From assembly GCA_013400115.1 (NCBI GenBank), contig VXBP01004153.1, positions 124,789 to 188,788 of the forward strand: a stretch of 64,000 nt of DNA, read 5' to 3'. This stretch comes from Rhinopomastus cyanomelas. Lineage: Eukaryota; Chordata; Aves; Bucerotiformes; Rhinopomastidae. The position numbers were made by a program, and so were the translations under genes. This document shows positions 57,261 through 64,000 of this stretch, in pieces (positions within the stretch are counted from its first letter, which is position 1; every line of letters starts with the position of its first letter). Below the pieces are notes generated by a model that saw only the letters and a program-made list of their open reading frames with translations, did no database searches and was not told the DNA's origin.

Positions 57261-57542
57261 TGCTGCCTCTTTCACCCTTTACTTTGCTCTCCACCATTAG
57301 TTCACCATCACCAACACCCTGACCTTCCACAGGACTCACTGCAGCAGGGACAGAGCTGATGTATCTCCAGACAGCTCGAGTTGCCCTGCACTCCCTAAAG
57401 AGCAGTGAGATCTTCCTCTCGTTTCCAATGTGACAGCTGAGATTGGCTGGAGTGAATGTGCCTGCAGGAGGAGTTGAGGCAGTTTTCTCAGGCAGTTGCA
57501 AAGTGAGCCTGACCTGTGATTCACAAGCTCAGCATGCAGAAA

Positions 57543-58041
57543 CATAGAGTCATTTAGACTGAAAAAGACTTAAAGATCAACCAGTCCAATCATCAACCCA
57601 AATCAACCAAAGACACCGTCAATCCCTGTCCATAAGCTCCAGACATCCCTACTTGTGAAACACAGACAGGGATGGCAATTCAACCCCCTCCCTGGGCAGC
57701 CTCTTCCAAGGCTTGAGGATCCTTTCCAGGAAGAAGATTCTCCTCAGGGCCAGCCTCCACTTCCCCTGGGGCAGCTTGAGGCCATTTTCTCTAGTCTTGT
57801 CCCTTGTTTCTTGTGAGAAAAGACCAACCCCCTCCTCTTTCTACCCTCCTGTCAGGCAGTTGCAGACAGCAAGAAGGTCTCCCCTCAGCCTCCTTTTCTC
57901 CAGCCTAACCAGCCCCAGGTTCCTCAACTGCTCCTCACAAGGTTTGTTCTCCAAACCCTTCCACAACCCTGTTGCTCTTCTTTGGCCCTGCTGCAGCCCC
58001 TTTTGTCCTTCTTGTACTGAGGTGCCCATAACTGACCCTGG
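57543..58041 (-). mobile_element. CR1 LINE 3' end, older subfamily
   Basis: ATAGAGTCATTTAGACTG at the edge, then CCAGTCCAATCATCAACCC. The minus strand encodes [20 protein letters not shown] and [11 protein letters not shown]. Same subfamily as 46620-47151, in opposite orientation. Confidence 0.93.
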
Positions 58042-58532
58042 AATGTCACAAGCCAACAAGAAAACCCTGGCACAGAAATACAGGCAGTGCAGCAATTCTC
58101 AGAAAATGGACCAAGTGGAAGATGATTTTGAGATAGGTTTTCCTCCTTTTTCAATCATGGTTTAGAAAACCATAGTGGAAACCTAGAGGTGCCTGTGCAG
58201 ATGACATCTGTTTTGAAGAATCTTGATGAAACACCACAGCACACAGGATTTGATCTCCTCCATGAAGGTGGCAGCTTTGGTCTGGGAGTTACATCTGCAT
58301 TTAAAAGTGCACCCCGCAGCCACTCCACTGACGAGAAAGACTTCTTTTTGGAGATTTTCTGTGTCTCCCACCAAAGGTGCAGCAAAGCCAGGCCTCAGTC
58401 TCACTGTCAGCACCTCCCTGTGCGCCTGCTCCGGTCTCTCTGTGAAACCGTGACTGTATGGGATGATTCAGTCTCCCTCAGTTTATTTCCACTGAGCAGA
58501 AGCTACTGTGTTGTGCCCTGTGTAGTAACTGG

Positions 58533-58556
58533 TATCATAGAATCATAGAATCATTG
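58533..58556 (-). mobile_element. isolated CR1 octamer tail
   Basis: ATCATAGAATCATAGAATCA with no recognisable CR1 body beyond it. Either an extremely truncated insertion or a relic of a deleted copy. Confidence 0.6.
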
Positions 58557-61487
58557 CAAAGGAGGTGCTCACCTGAGTATCCAGGAATGCAGATCTGGAT
58601 AAGGTCCCAGAATGACTAATTTGGTTCCAGGAGATGACACTAGACACCTTAAGTCAGACACCTTAAATCATCCCTTTCTTTAAGGCTCAGGGGGCAGAAG
58701 GTAGTCTTCCTGCCCTCTTGTATTACTTTACAGATTTAGTCATGGCTCTCTCACATCCTCCGATTGCCACCCCAGATGCTATCAATCTCCAGATGGTGTC
58801 AGAGGGCACTTGGACATGAGCAGTCCAAGGATTAACCTTCCCAATTGTGTCCTGCAGAACCTGGGGATCAAGCTTGTGGAAAGTGTTGAGACTCTCCAGC
58901 AGGCATCTCCCGCAGCATCACTCTTGCCACATTAGTCTCCGCCATGCAGAGCAGCAGTGCTGGCTTGCCCTGCCATGACAACGTGTGTAAGGAGCTGAGG
59001 AGGACCAATGAGGCTCTGCTCTCCCACAGTGGAAAGCTGCTGTCCCACTGGTCTGTGGCTGCAATTTCAGGTCAGCTCTTGCTCTTCCGCTTTGGAAGAA
59101 AAGCTTTGATTTGTGGGCTGCACCTTAACTTTAATCACAGCCAGCAGGTGTGGGTCCTGAACAAAACACTGATGATCTACCATGCTGCTTTCTGTGAAGC
59201 GCAGACCTGCTCTGTCCTGTGGAAGCACACACTGAGCCATGGAGTCATTAGCCTGCTGCCTCCAGCCAGCCAGAGAAAGCCAGAAATAATCCGTTATTCT
59301 GGTCATTTATTCAGAGAGGTGCATTTTCAGCAGCTGTCTCCATGTCCCCTTCCCCAGAATTCTGGGATGGACTGAGGACTCATGCTTTCAGTGCAAACAA
59401 TATCATCCCCAGGGATGCTTGATCCACACATTCCTCACTCTGTCATTAATTCCTCTTGTTGGAAATAAGACCTCTACAAGGAAGTGTCCCCATTCTCCCC
59501 AGGATGACATCAAGGAGAGACTGCAAACAGGACCTAGACCCCATCATATCTGACCACCCTAGGCCAGGTGTATTGTTAAAGAAAGTCCTGACACTATTGC
59601 ACTTTTCATCCCCCTTTTTTTCAAGAGAGGAGATTCCCAATCTTCAGAGGACTCCTCCAGTTACCACTGTGCTCTTGTCTTGAATCTTTGTTAGTCCTTG
59701 TGCCGAAGGGAAGGGAAGGCAGGATCAGCCCCACGAGGGAGGATGTCAGACATACATCACTTAGCAGCAGTATGTAGATCCAGACCCAGGAAGCACCAAC
59801 AGCCCTCCACGTGCAGAGGTGTGTCAGGTGTGCTTGGCCCTGAGCTGCTACTGGACGCTCCATAGGAGTCACCAGATGATGTTTTTTACTTGAAAATCCC
59901 AATGCTGTTACATTTAAGGAAGGAATAATGAATGTCTGAGACTTGAAAAGCCATAGGAGGGGCCAAGCTCTTGTGTGGGCCAGCAGGGCACAGCAATAAG
60001 AGAAGCCTTGACATGATTGAAGGACATTCTGTCTGCTCATTACTGAGGAGTCAGTCTTTAGGGCGGACCCAGCCTGACCTCTCACTGAACATGGGCCAAA
60101 GAAGCCCATCAAGCAGTGCTGCACCCAGATCTCACCCAAGCTGAGGAGAAAGAGCACACTTCCCTGAGATATGCAGGTTGATTTATGAGTGCAAATTAAT
60201 GCAGAATTTACCGTGCCCATTGGCAAGCAGTCCCCATGGTCAAATCCTCGAACAGTCATAAATTTGCTCCTCGTGTTCATCTTGTTCCTTCAAGCTTCAC
60301 GTTTCAGCCATTGGATCTTGCTCTGACTTTTCCTCCTGATTTAAAGCATCCTGCTCTTGGAAACCTCTTCCTCAAGAACATACCTGCGGTCATCTCTCAT
60401 TTTTACCTTCTCTGAGCTGAAAGATTGAACTGGATGAGTCAGTGGCTTTTCCTGAGCCCAGCACCCTTCAAGTAAATGCTTATAGAACTGGTAGCACTGC
60501 CCTCCCCATCCAGCCCTGTGCTCCAGGGTCCTGATCCGCCTGCCATTCTTGCTGGGTTCCCAGCACAGCTCTGTTTTCTTATGCTCAGCCTAGGGTTTGG
60601 CTGTGTTGACAACTCAGATCCCCAGGAGCAGGACTTGGCACAGCTCAGGCTCGGCTGCCACGATGCGCTGGTGGTGTGTAGCAGTTCATTTCCTGCTCTG
60701 CAGATTTTACCAGCAGTTACCTTTCTTATTATTAGGATTCTCTTGCAGATCAATAAGAGATAACTGGCAGCACTGGGCTGAGGAAGGATCCCCAGGAGAA
60801 ATTCTGTCTTTGAAACAATGCATACCCCAAAGGGCAAATCCAGAGCGATGTGGCAGCTGCACTGGGCTCCTGAATGGAGATCTCAGAGCTTTCCTTGGTG
60901 AACATTTGCATTGTCCCATAGGCAGCAGGTCCTGCAGAGCCACAGCAAGTCCCGGATACTGCTGAAAGGCCTGGTTTGCAGAGGGGTGTTGGGACTGTCA
61001 AATTTCATTTCCCAGCCCATCTGCCCCACAGGTCTGGATCCATCTGGCAAGGTTACAGCAAAGCTCACACCAGAGGCTGGGATATTGCTTCTGTGATTGT
61101 GTCTACATTACCTCCAACAGGAGTTCAGACAGAGGAGAGTGCTCAGGTAGGACATGGAGTGCAGGTTGCCTCTTCCCAAAGAAGTACAGAAACCCGCTGT
61201 GGGACACAGTGACATGCATTCAGGGATGTTCCTTGTTGTCTGACACTACTGAGAAGGAAAAAACAGGCTGAAGTCCCCAGGGGAGACTTCAGGAGGAATG
61301 CAGCTGAAAAATTATCTCTAAATGCAGGACTGACAATCATTTTTCTCATTGCTGACTGAAGGAAAACTCTTCCCAACCCTGGTAGGACAGTCATGTATGG
61401 CTTCATCAAACACTTAGCTCCTCCACCCAAACCAGAACAAGGACTTTGGTGGGAATTACACCTTATCACAGAGAGTTTAGTCTCTGG
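58557..61487. other. unique non-coding sequence, 2.9 kb
   Basis: Holds the longest frame outside recognised repeats, 219 codons on the minus strand at 59621-60280, and a 143-codon plus frame at 58944-59375. Neither shows a recognisable domain, clear splice context or a codon pattern I can judge. Confidence 0.45.
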
Positions 61488-61815
61488 ATGAATCTTATGG
61501 CAGCTTCCAGTACCTGAAGGAGCTCCAGGAAAGCTGAAGGGGGACTTTTCCCAAGAGACTCCAGTGCTAAGACAAGGGGGCTGGGTTCAAGCTAAAAAAG
61601 GAGAAATAGAGATGAGATCTGAGGCAGAAATTACTCCCAGTGAGGGTGCTGAGGCCCTGTAACATGTTGGCCAGGGAGGCTGTGGCTGCTCCATCCCTGG
61701 AAGTTGTCATCTGGTCTAGTGAGATGGGTCCTCGCCTAGGTCAATGGGGTTGGACCTAGATGGTGTCTGAGGTCCCTTCCAACCTAAATCATTCTATGAT
61801 TCTGTGATTCTGTGT
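61488..61815 (+). mobile_element. old CR1 LINE 3' end, sense
   Basis: ATGGCAGCTTCCAGTACCTG near 61498, then AGCTGAAGGGGGACTTTT, GGTTGGACCTAGATGG and TTCTATGATTCTGTGATTC at the end. ORF2 is unreadable. Among the oldest copies in the window. Confidence 0.9.
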
Positions 61816-64000
61816 TCAGCATTCAAAAGTTTAAGCCCTAGGAGATGACAACAGCTCTGTGCCTGGCTGTGCCAATCATCCCTTGTGGAATTAAGCTGCA
61901 TTCCCTGAGAACAGGCAGCCCTGGGACACACTCACTGGCTGCCTCGCCTTTGGAAATGAGTGATGATGTTCCTGTCTGTAGTTAATCAGCACCTGCCACT
62001 CTGCATGAGGCCAGGTCTGCTTTGCAGAGCTGCATCTTATTGCAGAGAAGAACATGATGCTCTGGTGCTTGGAGAGGCTCAGGTGTGTTTCTCTCTGCAA
62101 GGAGTATTACAGGATCTCAACCATTTGAGTTTTTGATTCTGTGTTTATTCTTGGATGTTCAAGCCTGAATTTGCATTCTCAAGCACCTAAATCCCACACC
62201 TCTGCATCTTCAGTGGCAAGTGTGTATCTGAGGAGGAAAACGTGTGGGATAACGAAGGTGTGCATGTCATGCTGGGAGAAATCTGCTTGTTCATCATCTT
62301 AAGTGCTGCTAGTGTTTGTAAGATGCTCTAACATGCCAAGAACCCACTGCTAAGGGAGGATGTAGCTACATCCCTGTGGCACATGTGTCGTGTCTGGACA
62401 ACAGGTCATGTTATCCTGCAGTCAGGGGCAGGACCTCCTAGTGTGCTCCTGGGTGTAATCCCACTAAATAACTTCTGCCCTTCCTTTGAGGGAGGAAGCA
62501 AAGCTAAAGGAGACCCTCCCTTCTCCCTGCTGTTGATTGTAATTTATATCAACCTCAAAGCATCCATGAAGGATTGTGTTCTTTCTGAGACACATTCTGA
62601 TCCCTCACAATGAGATTTTCTATACAGTGGGATAAGGTTTTCACAGCTGGGACAAGGGCTTTGGTGACAGAAAGGAAAAGATGTGCCAGGGACCAGAAGG
62701 AACTCTGTATGAGTCTGTCACAACTCAGGAAGCCACTGAGATAGATAAAACTATTCCAGAGGAAAGACTCATCCATGGGGACACAGTGGGGAAATATACA
62801 GTTGTTTATAAGCTTTTTTATTTCTATTCTGTCTGGCCTATTCATTTTGGGTTACTCATCATTCAGGGGTGTAGTTATTCAAGTTTATATCCTAATCACA
62901 CTGGATTTAGGAGGTAAAACTGCAATGAAAAGGGCAGATCTACCTCTCTGCTATTGCCGGCTCAGGGTTGCTGTTTCAGGAGCCTGTGTGTCCTGCAGAA
63001 GCAGCCAAGCACATCACCCAGTGCAGCTCCATACAGGGGTTTCTGCATGGCCAGAGGAGGGCTGGAAGGCTGGAGCAGGAGAACAGAAGGAGCTATCTAC
63101 AGACTGAGGTGAGGAGGAAGGGTGATGAAGCAGCCACAGGGAGTGTGATGCTCTGGGTTATGAAGGGTCTGGTAGGCTGCTCTGGCTCAGATTAGCTTCT
63201 TGATTACTGCACTGTGTTCTCATCAGAAGAGAAAAGGGTTTGATCAAAGGAAGATTACCTCCAAACGGGAAGAGGAGGTTTCATTAGACAGGCTTAGATG
63301 ATGTGAAGTAACTTAACTCATCTTCTGAGCAGCTCAGCGTAACCCTAGGGGAAGGACTGTTCTCCACTGCTGCCTGTTTCAGCAGGTAGCTCTTTGCACA
63401 GGCAGGGCACTTCCTGAAGGAGACCCTGAAAATCAGAGATGATCCAGGACTGACACTTGGCCCTAGGTGTCTGCCCTAAACATGCCACGTGCACACAGGC
63501 TCTGTCGCCTTCTGCAGGGATTAACCTGGATAAGAAGTCTCTTCCGAACCCACCTCCAAAGGTTTCAAGTAGAATGGGAATCATCCAGCAATCCTGTGCA
63601 CTTGTCAGCCTCAAATCTAATCGAGTATTTTTTGTGCAGTGCCCAGCTTATTGCTGCTGGTGGCCAGGGCTGGCCTATGCAGCAAGGCATTGCTCTTCTT
63701 CTTCTGATCCTCCTTCTCTTTGTCCCTTTCGCACATGATCCTGAGGAGTCCCTGCATGGACTGTTAGGATTGAAGCCATCACCTTTGAGGACATCCAACA
63801 ACTGACACTGTTCAGCTTTACATGGATTTTTCTCCAGAGCATGGCACGTTTTAAAGTGAAAATAATGGCTTTGGCTTCACCTATCCAAACACAGCTGTGT
63901 GCAAAGGAGATGCATCCCATCTTCTCCTACTCTTCAGAGCTTGATCTCTTGGTTGCCTTTACTGCTGATGGAGAGAAATTTGCACTTCTAGGGCACAGGG
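61816..64000. other. unique non-coding sequence to window end
   Basis: Frames up to 112 codons overlap on both strands at 63.3-63.8 kb. No gene or repeat is recognised. Confidence 0.45.

Noticed and set aside
58944..59375. 143-codon plus-strand ORF
   Set aside because: Unrecognised and without splice or promoter context; treated as chance.
1..64000. tRNA, rRNA, snoRNA, processed pseudogene with poly(A) tail, DNA transposon
   Set aside because: None was recognised by eye on either strand. Covariance-model and masking tools were not available, so small or old examples could be missed.

Overview
This is vertebrate nuclear DNA, almost certainly from a bird. The main evidence is at least 23 pieces of CR1, the chicken-repeat-1 LINE. 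Many end in the avian CR1 tail built from ATTCTATG-type octamers. Several have long open reading frames, and two near-identical LTR segments of an endogenous retrovirus are also present. CR1 of this density and freshness suits a lineage with recent CR1 activity (woodpeckers are one known example), but the species cannot be fixed from the window. Nothing bacterial, no CRISPR array, no RNA gene and no convincing host protein-coding exon was found. The window reads as intergenic or deep intronic DNA.

Layout. 1-12.8 kb: mostly unique sequence with six or seven CR1 pieces and small AT-rich blocks containing homeodomain-type TAAT cores and short dyads. 12.8-14.1 kb: a 1.3 kb solo LTR on the plus strand. 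15.0-18.7 kb: four CR1 pieces, one old and visible mainly by protein similarity, one young with a 274-codon ORF. 19.7-21.25 kb: the youngest-looking CR1, carrying both endonuclease and reverse-transcriptase C-terminal sequence, with a single N (20540) where the middle of the element should be. 21.3-30.1 kb: unique DNA with three CR1 pieces and two AT-rich, conserved-element-like blocks. 30.3-31.5 kb: the second LTR, inverted relative to the first. 32-47 kb: six scattered CR1 tails, an AT-rich block near 40.9 kb and a 26-bp tandem duplication. 47.2-56.2 kb: 9 kb in which no repeat is recognised. 56.2-58.6 kb: a cluster of three minus-strand CR1 pieces. 58.6-64 kb: unique DNA with one older CR1 tail.

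There is no operon or gene set. The interpretable content is the history of transposable elements. The most informative points are the probable assembly gap inside an otherwise open CR1 copy, the inverted LTR pair whose halves have very different divergence, and a few AT-rich blocks with perfect dyads that could be regulatory. I found no support for a new biological system.
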